A stretch of DNA of 7,717 nucleotides from Caldithrix sp. (GTDB lineage: Bacteria > Zhuqueibacterota > Zhuqueibacteria > Oceanimicrobiales > Oceanimicrobiaceae): assembly GCA_004357015.1 (NCBI GenBank), contig SMXE01000254.1:1-7717 (forward strand), in the 5' to 3' direction. The notes beneath the pieces were generated by a model. The model was not told where the DNA came from, did no database searches, and saw only the letters and a list, made by a program, of their open reading frames with translations. Shown one piece after another: positions 1 through 5,734 of this stretch. The position numbers were made by a program, and so were the translations under genes. Every line of letters starts with the position of its first letter. Positions within the stretch are counted from its first letter, which is position 1.

Positions 1-37
1 ATCACTAATTACAAATGTAAAAATCGAGACTTTCAAT

Positions 38-73
38 GTCAAGATTTTTCATACCCATCTTGACTTTTGTTTT
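38..73 (+). terminator. Possible intrinsic terminator of an upstream, unseen gene
   Basis: GTCAAGAT (38-45) and ATCTTGAC (57-64) are a perfect 8-base inverted repeat with an 11-base loop. The right arm is followed at once by TTTTGTTTT (65-73), the layout of a Rho-independent terminator for transcription entering from the left. The stem is short and only 3 of its 8 pairs are G-C, so termination would be weak. The right arm also contains the -35 hexamer of the smpB promoter, so the dyad could instead be an operator. Confidence 0.4.
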
Positions 74-88
74 ACAAAATAGTAAAAT
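60..88 (+). promoter_or_regulatory. Sigma-70-type promoter of smpB
   Basis: TTGACT (60-65) matches the -35 consensus at 5 of 6 positions. It is followed after exactly 17 bases by TAAAAT (83-88), a 5 of 6 match to the -10 consensus. The predicted transcription start is about position 95, next to the ATG at 96, so the message would have almost no leader. A second small dyad, TTTTAC (70-75) and GTAAAA (82-87), overlaps the spacer and -10 and could bind a regulator or be chance in AT-rich DNA. Confidence 0.55.
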
Positions 89-95
89 TGACGTC

Positions 96-554
96 ATGAG
101 TGTGAAGATAATCACGCAAAACCGCAAGGCGCGCTACGAATACGACATCCTCGATACGATGGAAGCTGGGATCGTCCTTCACGGTACCGAAGTGAAATCG
201 CTGCGTATGGGCAAGGCGAACCTTAAGGACAGCTACGCCAGCGTTCGGGATGGGGAGGTTTTCCTCTTGAACGCGCACATCAGTCCGTACTCCCACGGTA
301 ATATTAACAACCACGACCCGGTGCGGGAACGCAAACTGCTTTTGCACAAGAAAGAGATACGCAAGCTCATCGGCAAAACACAGGAAAAGGGATTGACGCT
401 GGTGCCGCTTAAGCTTTACTTCAAGAATGGCAAGGTGAAGGTTGAGTTGGCCATGGCCAAGGGCAAGAAATTCTACGATAAACGCCAGTCCATCGCCAAG
501 CGCGAATCGGATCGTGAGTTGAAGAGGATCCTAAAGGACAAACAGCGGTTTTAG
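96..554 (+). CDS. smpB: SsrA-binding protein SmpB (trans-translation)
   Basis: This is SmpB, which binds the tRNA-like part of tmRNA and delivers it to ribosomes stalled on broken messages. The 152-residue product has the usual family length. Family landmarks seen are the N-terminal [20 protein letters not shown] block (9-28), HGTEVKSLR (29-37), [20 protein letters not shown] (46-65) and [10 protein letters not shown] (127-136), followed by the basic C-terminal tail that enters the mRNA channel and decoding site. I start at the ATG at 96, because starting at the in-frame ATG at 36 would add 20 hydrophobic residues unlike any SmpB and would place the promoter inside the gene. No clear Shine-Dalgarno precedes 96, in keeping with a leaderless or near-leaderless message. 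No tmRNA gene is visible in the window. Nothing is missing or broken. Confidence 0.97.
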   Translation: MSVKIITQNRKARYEYDILDTMEAGIVLHGTEVKSLRMGKANLKDSYASVRDGEVFLLNAHISPYSHGNINNHDPVRERKLLLHKKEIRKLIGKTQEKGLTLVPLKLYFKNGKVKVELAMAKGKKFYDKRQSIAKRESDRELKRILKDKQRF

Positions 555-582
555 GTTGCAAGGCGCATGAAACCCTTACAGG

Positions 583-607
583 TCTCCTACCAATTATTCA
601 CAGGAGA
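583..607 (+). promoter_or_regulatory. tyrS ribosome-binding site inside a small hairpin
   Basis: AGGAG (602-606) is a strong Shine-Dalgarno sequence 10 bases before the TTG at 617 and fixes that start. TCTCCT (583-588) is the exact reverse complement of AGGAGA (602-607), with a 13-base loop between, so the ribosome-binding site can be paired and hidden. Whether this 6-pair stem forms in the cell is inferred. No T-box features (specifier loop, T-box sequence, terminator) are present. Confidence 0.45.
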
Positions 608-616
608 ACGAACAGA

Positions 617-1849
617 TTGAGCAACGTGTACGACACACTCAAGGAACGCGGTTTCGTCCGACAGGTTACCGACGAAGAAGCAGTGCAAAATGCCCTTGCG
701 GACACGCAAGTCACCGCCTATGTCGGGTTTGATCCGACTTCGGACAGCCTCCATGTCGGCAACCTGCTGGGGCTGATGGCGCTGGCGCATCTGCAACTCG
801 CAGGGCACCGGCCAATCGCCATCATCGGCGATGGCACAGCCATGGTGGGCGACCCGAGCGGCAAGACCGAAATGCGCCAAATGCTTTCGCGTGAGAAAAT
901 CGTAGAAAACGCCAAGAAAATTGAGGCTCAGGTGAGCCGTTATTTCACCATTGACGGCAATATTGGTCACGCTGTGCACAACGCGTCGTGGCTTTTGGAT
1001 TTGAAGTACATCGATGTGCTGCGCGACATCGGCCGTCATTTCAGCGTCAACCGGATGCTGACAGCCGAAGCGTATAAAATCCGCATGGAAACCGGCCTCT
1101 CTTTTTTGGAACTCAACTACCAGATCTTGCAGGCCTATGATTTCCTTAAACTTTATCGCGACTACAACTGCACGCTGCAAATGGGCGGCGATGATCAGTG
1201 GGGTAACATTATCGCGGGAACGGATCTTATTCGGCGGGTTGAAAGCGCTGAAGCCGAGGGTATCACCTGGCCGCTGCTCACGACTGCCGGCGGCGAGAAG
1301 ATGGGCAAAACTGCATCTGGCGCAGTCTGGCTGGATGCGTCGAAAACCTCGCCATACGAGTTTTACCAGTTCTGGATCAACTGCGACGACCGTGATGTTG
1401 CGCGCTTCCTGAAGTACTACACGTTTCTACCTATGGCGGGAATCGAAACTCTTTCCGAACTCACTGGCGCTGATATCCGCCAGGCCAAGGAAGTACTTGC
1501 CCTGGAAGCAACGAAAATCACCCACGGCGAGGAGGAGGCTGCAAGAGCCCGCGAGACCTCCCACAGCGCCTTCGGCGGTAGTGGCAAAGATGTCAGTGCC
1601 ATCCCAAGTTCTGAAATTGCCGCCAGCCGCCTGCGGCAAGGCGTTACCGTCGTGGACATATTTGCAGAAGTAGGCCTGGCCAAATCCAAAAGTGAAGCGC
1701 GGCGGTTGGTTCAGCAAGGTGGCGCCTATGTCAACGATAGAATAGTCGCAAACATAAAGAGCAACATCGACGCCAACGATGTGGAGGATGGCGTACTGCT
1801 GATGCGTGCCGGCAAGAAACGTTATCACCGGCTGGTTGTTGTGAGTTAG
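617..1849 (+). CDS. tyrS: Tyrosyl-tRNA synthetase TyrS
   Basis: This is a class I aminoacyl-tRNA synthetase that activates tyrosine with ATP and charges tRNA-Tyr in the cytoplasm. The 410-residue length is typical of bacterial TyrRS. The Rossmann catalytic domain (about 30-240) carries the HIGH-type motif HVGN (46-49), the tyrosine-pocket residues Tyr35, Tyr168, Gln172 and Asp175 (spacing as in the Geobacillus enzyme), the QMGGDDQWGN block (188-197), and the KMSKS-type loop as KMGKT (228-232). An alpha-helical anticodon-binding region follows (about 250-330), then a C-terminal S4 RNA-binding domain (about 344-408, VGLAKSKSEARRLVQQGGAYVN). The start is TTG, chosen because AGGAG lies 10 bases upstream and the protein opens as family members do. 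It lies 62 bases after smpB and may be co-transcribed with it. All key residues are present. Confidence 0.97.
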   Translation: MSNVYDTLKERGFVRQVTDEEAVQNALADTQVTAYVGFDPTSDSLHVGNLLGLMALAHLQLAGHRPIAIIGDGTAMVGDPSGKTEMRQMLSREKIVENAKKIEAQVSRYFTIDGNIGHAVHNASWLLDLKYIDVLRDIGRHFSVNRMLTAEAYKIRMETGLSFLELNYQILQAYDFLKLYRDYNCTLQMGGDDQWGNIIAGTDLIRRVESAEAEGITWPLLTTAGGEKMGKTASGAVWLDASKTSPYEFYQFWINCDDRDVARFLKYYTFLPMAGIETLSELTGADIRQAKEVLALEATKITHGEEEAARARETSHSAFGGSGKDVSAIPSSEIAASRLRQGVTVVDIFAEVGLAKSKSEARRLVQQGGAYVNDRIVANIKSNIDANDVEDGVLLMRAGKKRYHRLVVVS

Positions 1850-2023
1850 GCAGGCTCTCTACTCTTTATGTTTTCTTGCACTTTTGTGCACCGGCCCAGA
1901 TTGCAATTCATACAATCCCTTCTTGCATTTGAGTGTAGAAAATACAACTTATTTAACCGCCCACTGCCTGAGTGCCTGCATGGAACGAAAATTGTTCATT
2001 ACTCCTGTTTGACCCTGACAAGC
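1850..2023. other. Intergenic region before the cupredoxin operon
   Basis: These 174 bases are AT-richer than the flanking genes. They contain a small hairpin, TGCAC-TTTT-GTGCA (1877-1890), the dyad GATTG (1899-1903) with CAATC (1913-1917) around the palindrome ATTGCAAT (1900-1907), and a sigma-54-like element at 1981-1996. The frame stays open from an ATG at 1868 into the next gene, but I read that stretch as untranslated. No convincing Rho-independent terminator for tyrS was found: the 1877-1890 stem has only 5 pairs and no T-run after it. Confidence 0.5.
1981..1996 (+). promoter_or_regulatory. Sigma-54-like promoter (-24/-12) of the cupredoxin operon
   Basis: TGGAACGAAAATTGTT matches the sigma-54 consensus TGGCACGNNNNTTGCW except for A for C in the -24 block and T for C in the -12 block. 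The GG (1982-1983) and the G of TTGT (1994) have the required spacing. Counting 12 bases from 1995 puts the transcription start near 2007, 17 bases before the ATG at 2024. An intact NtrC-type activator at the end of this same operon makes autoactivation plausible. The -12 mismatch is at a well conserved base, so the call is tentative. Confidence 0.4.
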
Positions 2024-2725
2024 ATGGTACGAAAAGGGGCAATTAAACTTCTATGGCTGTTGTGTGGCATCTTGTTGATGCACAGCGCCGCCGGCATTGC
2101 ATCGCCGCCGAGCTTGTTTGCAGGAGACGTCAAGGGCAAAGTTATTCTGCGCCGCCCATCACGCGATGAATCGAAAATCGTAAGCCGGTCAATTATCCGG
2201 CGTTACGTCAACAAAACGTATCAGCGCGCGACGAGCCATGACCAGCGGCCCGCCATTGTTGTCTACATCGAGGGGTTTGAGTTTGGGCGTTCAAACAGTA
2301 ATGGCGCGACGGCCGTTTTAAATCAGGTGAATGAAAGGTTTGTGCCTCATGTTCTGCCGATCATGGTAGGCACGGTAGTGCAATTTCTCAACAGCGATGA
2401 AGTCTACCACAACGTGTTTTCTTTTTCACCGGCCAAGAGCTTTGACCTGGGCAGATACAAGCGTGGGAAAAGCCGCGCAGTAACGTTTGACAAACCCGGG
2501 GTTGTCAAAGTTTATTGTGACATTCATACGCACATGAATGCGTTCGTTATCGTGCTGCAAAATCCATTTTTTGCGGTCACGGATGACAATGGCAATTTTG
2601 AAATCAAAGGCGTTCCGCCGGGAAAATATACCTTAAAAGCCTGGCATGGTCGGTGGCCTGAAAAATCAGCGAGAATCGCCATTGAGAAAAACGGAACAGT
2701 TGAGATTACGTTTGAATTTCCTTGA
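2024..2725 (+). CDS. Exported cupredoxin (plastocyanin-like) with carboxypeptidase-regulatory-like C-terminus
   Basis: The product is a predicted 233-residue periplasmic blue-copper-type protein. From the ATG at 2024 it has a basic start (MVRKGAIK), a hydrophobic stretch (9-19) and a likely signal peptidase site near residue 26 (AGIA then SPP). The cupredoxin fold spans about 75-180: FVPHVLPIMVGTVVQFLNSD (106-125), then ligands His129 (VYHNVF), Cys165, His168 and Met171 (YCDIHTHM), a complete type-1 copper set. Residues about 181-232 look like a carboxypeptidase-regulatory or transthyretin-like beta-sandwich (AVTDDNGNFEIKGVPPGKYTLKAW). The frame is open back to an ATG at 1868, but that start would bury the signal peptide 52 residues in, so I reject it. 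There is no clear Shine-Dalgarno. The stop is 2 bases before the next start. Relatives are sometimes labelled methylamine utilization protein, but no methylamine pathway gene is present here. Role (electron carrier, copper binder or sensor partner) is unknown. Confidence 0.88.
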   Translation: MVRKGAIKLLWLLCGILLMHSAAGIASPPSLFAGDVKGKVILRRPSRDESKIVSRSIIRRYVNKTYQRATSHDQRPAIVVYIEGFEFGRSNSNGATAVLNQVNERFVPHVLPIMVGTVVQFLNSDEVYHNVFSFSPAKSFDLGRYKRGKSRAVTFDKPGVVKVYCDIHTHMNAFVIVLQNPFFAVTDDNGNFEIKGVPPGKYTLKAWHGRWPEKSARIAIEKNGTVEITFEFP

Positions 2726-2727
2726 TC

Positions 2728-3960
2728 ATGACCATGATGCGTGACACATTCTTCCTGATATTTGGCCTGCTGTTTGTTAACACTCTTTCCGGTCAGGTAA
2801 AGCCGGAGATCGAATTCGGTGCGATAGCCTGGGCCAGCTACCTCGATAGCGGTCCGGACAACTCACCGTTGCAGAGAAATGATGGCGATGCTACCTTCAT
2901 CAGCGATGTTAGTCTGTTTCTGGGTGTGGATATTAACGAGCATGTCTCCTTTTACAGCGAAGTGCAGTCACGCAACGGATTTGATTTCATCGTTTATGGG
3001 TTGTCTGCAATCTATCGGCCTGAGGCTTCTGGTCTCTTCAACCTGGAGTTCGGCAAGTTCCTGGCGCCTTTTGGCACGTTCTTAAGCCGGAAGTGGCCAT
3101 CTGAAAATCCGCTAATGAACTGGCCGTTGCTTTATGATTACCGGACGGCGTTAAGTGCATCTGACCTGGCGCAGAATGAAAGCGAGCTCTTGCTCGTTCG
3201 AGGCCGGGGATACGGTTTTCAATATGGTGAAACAGGCTTTGAACAAAGCTCTGGCAACAGCACAACGGCGACCTCCAGAAAAGGAGTGCGTTTGCTGTCC
3301 CGGCAGGTATATTTGACCGGCTTCCAGGTTTTTGGCAGCTCAAGAAGGTTTAGCTATCATTTCGGCGCCACGAACGGTTCACTCTCAAATCCGGCCAACA
3401 TCAACAATACCACGGGTGTGCAACTGCTCGGCAGAGCGACATATTCACCCACCTTTGGTCTCGAGTTCGGTTCTTCTTTTGCCTGGGGGGGGTACCTTGA
3501 CAAAAGCTCCGTTGAGAGTCAACTGGAAACGGTTGACAAAAGCGCGCAGGATTTCAGGCAGACGGCGCTGGGATTTGACTTGAGTTACAGTTTCGGACAT
3601 CTGATTTTCTTTTCGGAACTCCTGTTCAACCGCTGGGAAAGCCCGTTCATCGATGAAGATCTCGATGTAGTGGCTTTTGATCTTGAGATCAAATATCGAT
3701 TTCTAACGCGATTCTATCTGGCAGGTCGCTTCAGTCGAATCGATTTTAAGAATATCGATGATCCTGAAGATGTGGATGGGGATGGTTTTTTGCGGGAGTC
3801 CTGGGATTATGATGTCGATCAACTGGAAGTAGGCGTGGGCTATCATTTCAATCGAAATGCGCTGCTGAAAGTGTTCCACGTGTTTAACACGACGCACGAC
3901 ATCCGGGGAGGTGACCCGTCAGATGATCAATTCACTACCCAATTGGTCGTAAGTTTCTGA
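2728..3960 (+). CDS. Outer-membrane beta-barrel (porin-like) protein
   Basis: The product is a predicted 410-residue outer-membrane protein. An N-terminal signal peptide (hydrophobic FFLIFGLLFVNTLSG) ends near GQVKPEIEFG. The rest is a run of alternating polar and hydrophobic beta strands separated by polar loops, for example VSFYSEVQ, FNLEFGKF, FSYHFGAT, VAFDLEIKYRF, FYLAGRFSRI and LEVGVGYHF. The last strand ends QLVVSF, with the terminal Phe that the BAM insertion machinery favours. This resembles phosphate-selective or short-chain porins, but I cannot name a substrate. A loop near residues 348-353 has a calcium-type DVDGDG motif. The start is uncertain: TTG 2722, ATG 2728, 2734 or 2737 all preserve the signal peptide, and none has a good ribosome-binding site, so translation is probably coupled to the cupredoxin stop at 2723-2725. 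A run of eight G (3485-3492) and an 11-base direct repeat lie mid-gene. The next gene starts 1 base after its stop. Confidence 0.8.
   Translation: MTMMRDTFFLIFGLLFVNTLSGQVKPEIEFGAIAWASYLDSGPDNSPLQRNDGDATFISDVSLFLGVDINEHVSFYSEVQSRNGFDFIVYGLSAIYRPEASGLFNLEFGKFLAPFGTFLSRKWPSENPLMNWPLLYDYRTALSASDLAQNESELLLVRGRGYGFQYGETGFEQSSGNSTTATSRKGVRLLSRQVYLTGFQVFGSSRRFSYHFGATNGSLSNPANINNTTGVQLLGRATYSPTFGLEFGSSFAWGGYLDKSSVESQLETVDKSAQDFRQTALGFDLSYSFGHLIFFSELLFNRWESPFIDEDLDVVAFDLEIKYRFLTRFYLAGRFSRIDFKNIDDPEDVDGDGFLRESWDYDVDQLEVGVGYHFNRNALLKVFHVFNTTHDIRGGDPSDDQFTTQLVVSF
3485..3492 (+). repeat. Poly-G tract (8 G) within the barrel gene
   Basis: Eight consecutive G residues encode part of Trp-Gly-Gly in the open frame. 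Loss of one G would shift the frame to a TGA at 3581-3583 and remove the last third of the barrel. Confidence 0.9.
3497..3543 (+). repeat. 11-base direct repeat pair, 36 bases apart, in frame
   Basis: TTGACAAAAGC occurs at 3497-3507 and again at 3533-3543. The 36-base offset is a whole number of codons, so recombination or slippage between copies would delete or add 12 residues around LDKSS and VDKSA without breaking the frame. The stretch probably encodes a loop of the barrel. Confidence 0.8.
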
Positions 3961-3961
3961 C

Positions 3962-5734
3962 ATGTCGTTTTCAAGCCTAAGAACAAAAGTTCTCATCCCG
4001 GTAGCCATCATGATCTTAGCAGTTATTTTGGTGGCGTTAGCGGTGGTGAATCAGGTTGTGCGACGTCAGGTGCTGGCCAACATTTCCCACGACCTGCAGA
4101 CATCGCGGCGCGTCTTTCATGAGCTGCAGGGCCATGAACTGGACTTGCTGACTGAGAAGAGCTGGGTGATTGCACAGGCGCCCCACCTCAAGGCCGCGGT
4201 GGATACCGGAGACTCCACAACTGTTCAGCGCGTGGCCGGCGAGATGTTCGGCACACTGGGCAGTGATATTTTAATCATTGCAGGTAGACAAAAGCAAATC
4301 CTGGCACAAAACGGCTCCAGCCGCCTTTACCGCTGGACCGCTGCTCTCGATTCCTTTTTTGCTGAAAATACCGGTTTCGAAAGCAAGTCTGGGTTGCTGG
4401 CAGCAAACGGGAGTTTCTACCGCATCATCGGCGTTCCAATCCTCACCAGTGATGAGATCGCCGGCGTCTATTTGCTCGGCCACGTGGTTACGGGTAAGCT
4501 CATTGACCAAACCTATCTCGCAGCACTCAAGGCGCTGGTTGAATGTGAAGTGGTATTTCAGTATCAGAGTAGACCGGTGGTTGCAACGCTGCCAGTTGCT
4601 CATCTACCTTCTCCACACAACGACGCATCGTCCGCTTTCGAGCTGACCCTGGCGGGGGAGGCCTTTCTTGCACAGACTGCTGGCCGGCATGGCAATTACC
4701 TGCTCTTAAAGTCGGTGGATCGTGCTTTCCAGCGGATCATGCGCCCCATCGAGAGAACCATCTTATTCGTCGGATTGTTCGGGATTCTGGCCGCGATTCT
4801 GATTAGCGTTTACATCTCGTACGGCATTGTGACGCCGGTAGGAAAGCTCGTGCGGGCGACCGAGAAAATCACAGCCGGTGACTATGACTACCAAATCGAT
4901 ATCCGATCTCAGGACGAAATCGGCCAGCTAAGCGTCAAGTTCGACCAAATGCGCGCAACGCTGAAACAGAAAATTGCGCAGTTGAACGAACGCAACCTCG
5001 AACTGGAAGCGGCCCTCAGAAAACTGGAAGCGGCCCAGCAGGAACTCGTGCGTTCCGAACGACTCGCCGCCACTGGCAAGATTACAGCCCAATTGTCCCA
5101 CGAGTTGAACAATCCCATCCACAACATTCAGAGTTGTCTTGAGGCGGTTCGGCGGAAAATGACCGGTGGCGAGACTGTGCGCGAGTTTGTCGATCTTGCT
5201 TACGACGAAGTGCTGCGCATCGGCCAGCTCACCAGGCAGATGCTGGATTTTTACCGGCCCTATGCTGCCAGGAAAGAAAGAATAAATGTCAACAGCATTG
5301 TTGAAGAAGTTCTGAAATCTTCGGAAACCACTTCGCTGAACGGCAAGATTGATCTCGTCAAGCGGTTGAGCCCTGACGTCGCGGAAATCTCCGCCTCTCC
5401 GGACCAGCTCAAGCAGGTTTTTCTCAACCTGGTCTTGAACGCAGTGGATGCCATGCCGAATGGCGGGCAACTCAAAGTGGCAACCCACATGGACGATGCG
5501 TTTGTGTATGTGGCATTTGAAGACAACGGTTGCGGAATTGCCGCCGAAAATAAGGACAAGATATTTGACGCCTTTTTCACCACCAAAGTCCAGACCAACG
5601 GCGTGGGTCTGGGACTCTCGGTGAGTTACGGAATCGTTCAGAGCCATGACGGGAGCATCCGGGTGGAGAGCGAACCGGGCAAGGGGTCGAAGTTCACCGT
5701 TCAACTTCCGCTAGACAGAGACAAACATGCCTGA
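3962..5734 (+). CDS. Membrane-bound sensor histidine kinase (periplasmic sensor, HAMP, HisKA, HATPase)
   Basis: The 590-residue product is a two-component sensor that should phosphorylate the regulator encoded next. Transmembrane helix 1 is about residues 9-30 and helix 2 about 265-289. The 235 residues between them form a periplasmic sensor resembling the Cache-like double sensory family (note FYRIIGVPILTSDEIAGVYLLG, 152-173, and EVVFQYQSRPVVATL, 196-210). A HAMP linker (about 286-340) leads into a coiled coil (335-368). The dimerisation domain has the H-box QLSHELNNP with His380 as phosphoacceptor. The ATPase domain has the N-box NLVLNAVDAM (Asn493), G1 DNGCG (521-525), an F-box at FDAFFTTK and G2 GVGLGL (547-552). 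The overall form is NtrB- or AtoS-like. It starts 1 base after the barrel gene and overlaps the regulator by 8 bases. The signal is unknown; context suggests copper or redox state in the envelope. Confidence 0.93.
   Translation: MSFSSLRTKVLIPVAIMILAVILVALAVVNQVVRRQVLANISHDLQTSRRVFHELQGHELDLLTEKSWVIAQAPHLKAAVDTGDSTTVQRVAGEMFGTLGSDILIIAGRQKQILAQNGSSRLYRWTAALDSFFAENTGFESKSGLLAANGSFYRIIGVPILTSDEIAGVYLLGHVVTGKLIDQTYLAALKALVECEVVFQYQSRPVVATLPVAHLPSPHNDASSAFELTLAGEAFLAQTAGRHGNYLLLKSVDRAFQRIMRPIERTILFVGLFGILAAILISVYISYGIVTPVGKLVRATEKITAGDYDYQIDIRSQDEIGQLSVKFDQMRATLKQKIAQLNERNLELEAALRKLEAAQQELVRSERLAATGKITAQLSHELNNPIHNIQSCLEAVRRKMTGGETVREFVDLAYDEVLRIGQLTRQMLDFYRPYAARKERINVNSIVEEVLKSSETTSLNGKIDLVKRLSPDVAEISASPDQLKQVFLNLVLNAVDAMPNGGQLKVATHMDDAFVYVAFEDNGCGIAAENKDKIFDAFFTTKVQTNGVGLGLSVSYGIVQSHDGSIRVESEPGKGSKFTVQLPLDRDKHA

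Noticed and set aside
36..95. Longer N-terminus of SmpB from the ATG at 36
   Set aside because: The extra 20 residues are hydrophobic and not SmpB-like, and this stretch holds a good promoter and a dyad; the 96 start gives the family's usual beginning and length.
555..616. T-box or other tRNA-sensing leader before tyrS
   Set aside because: The gap is only 62 bases and lacks a T-box sequence and terminator stem; the short Shine-Dalgarno hairpin is all that is visible.
587..1180. Long open frame on the minus strand opposite tyrS
   Set aside because: It lies entirely over a confidently identified gene, has no recognisable domain, and its composition is explained as the antisense of conserved tyrS codons.
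1877..1890. TGCAC-TTTT-GTGCA hairpin as the tyrS terminator
   Set aside because: The stem has only 5 pairs and is followed by CCGGCCC rather than a T-run on this strand, with no T-run on the other strand either.
1868..2023. Longer start of the cupredoxin gene
   Set aside because: It would put the signal peptide 52 residues into the protein and would translate through the sigma-54-like element; the ATG at 2024 opens directly with a signal peptide.
2024..2725. Naming the cupredoxin as a methylamine utilization protein
   Set aside because: Related proteins carry that label by similarity, but no methylamine dehydrogenase or maturation gene lies here; the sequence supports only a copper-binding fold.
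4928..5704. 258-codon open frame on the minus strand opposite the kinase
   Set aside because: It is the antisense of the coiled-coil, HisKA and HATPase region, with no ribosome-binding site or known domain pattern that I can see.
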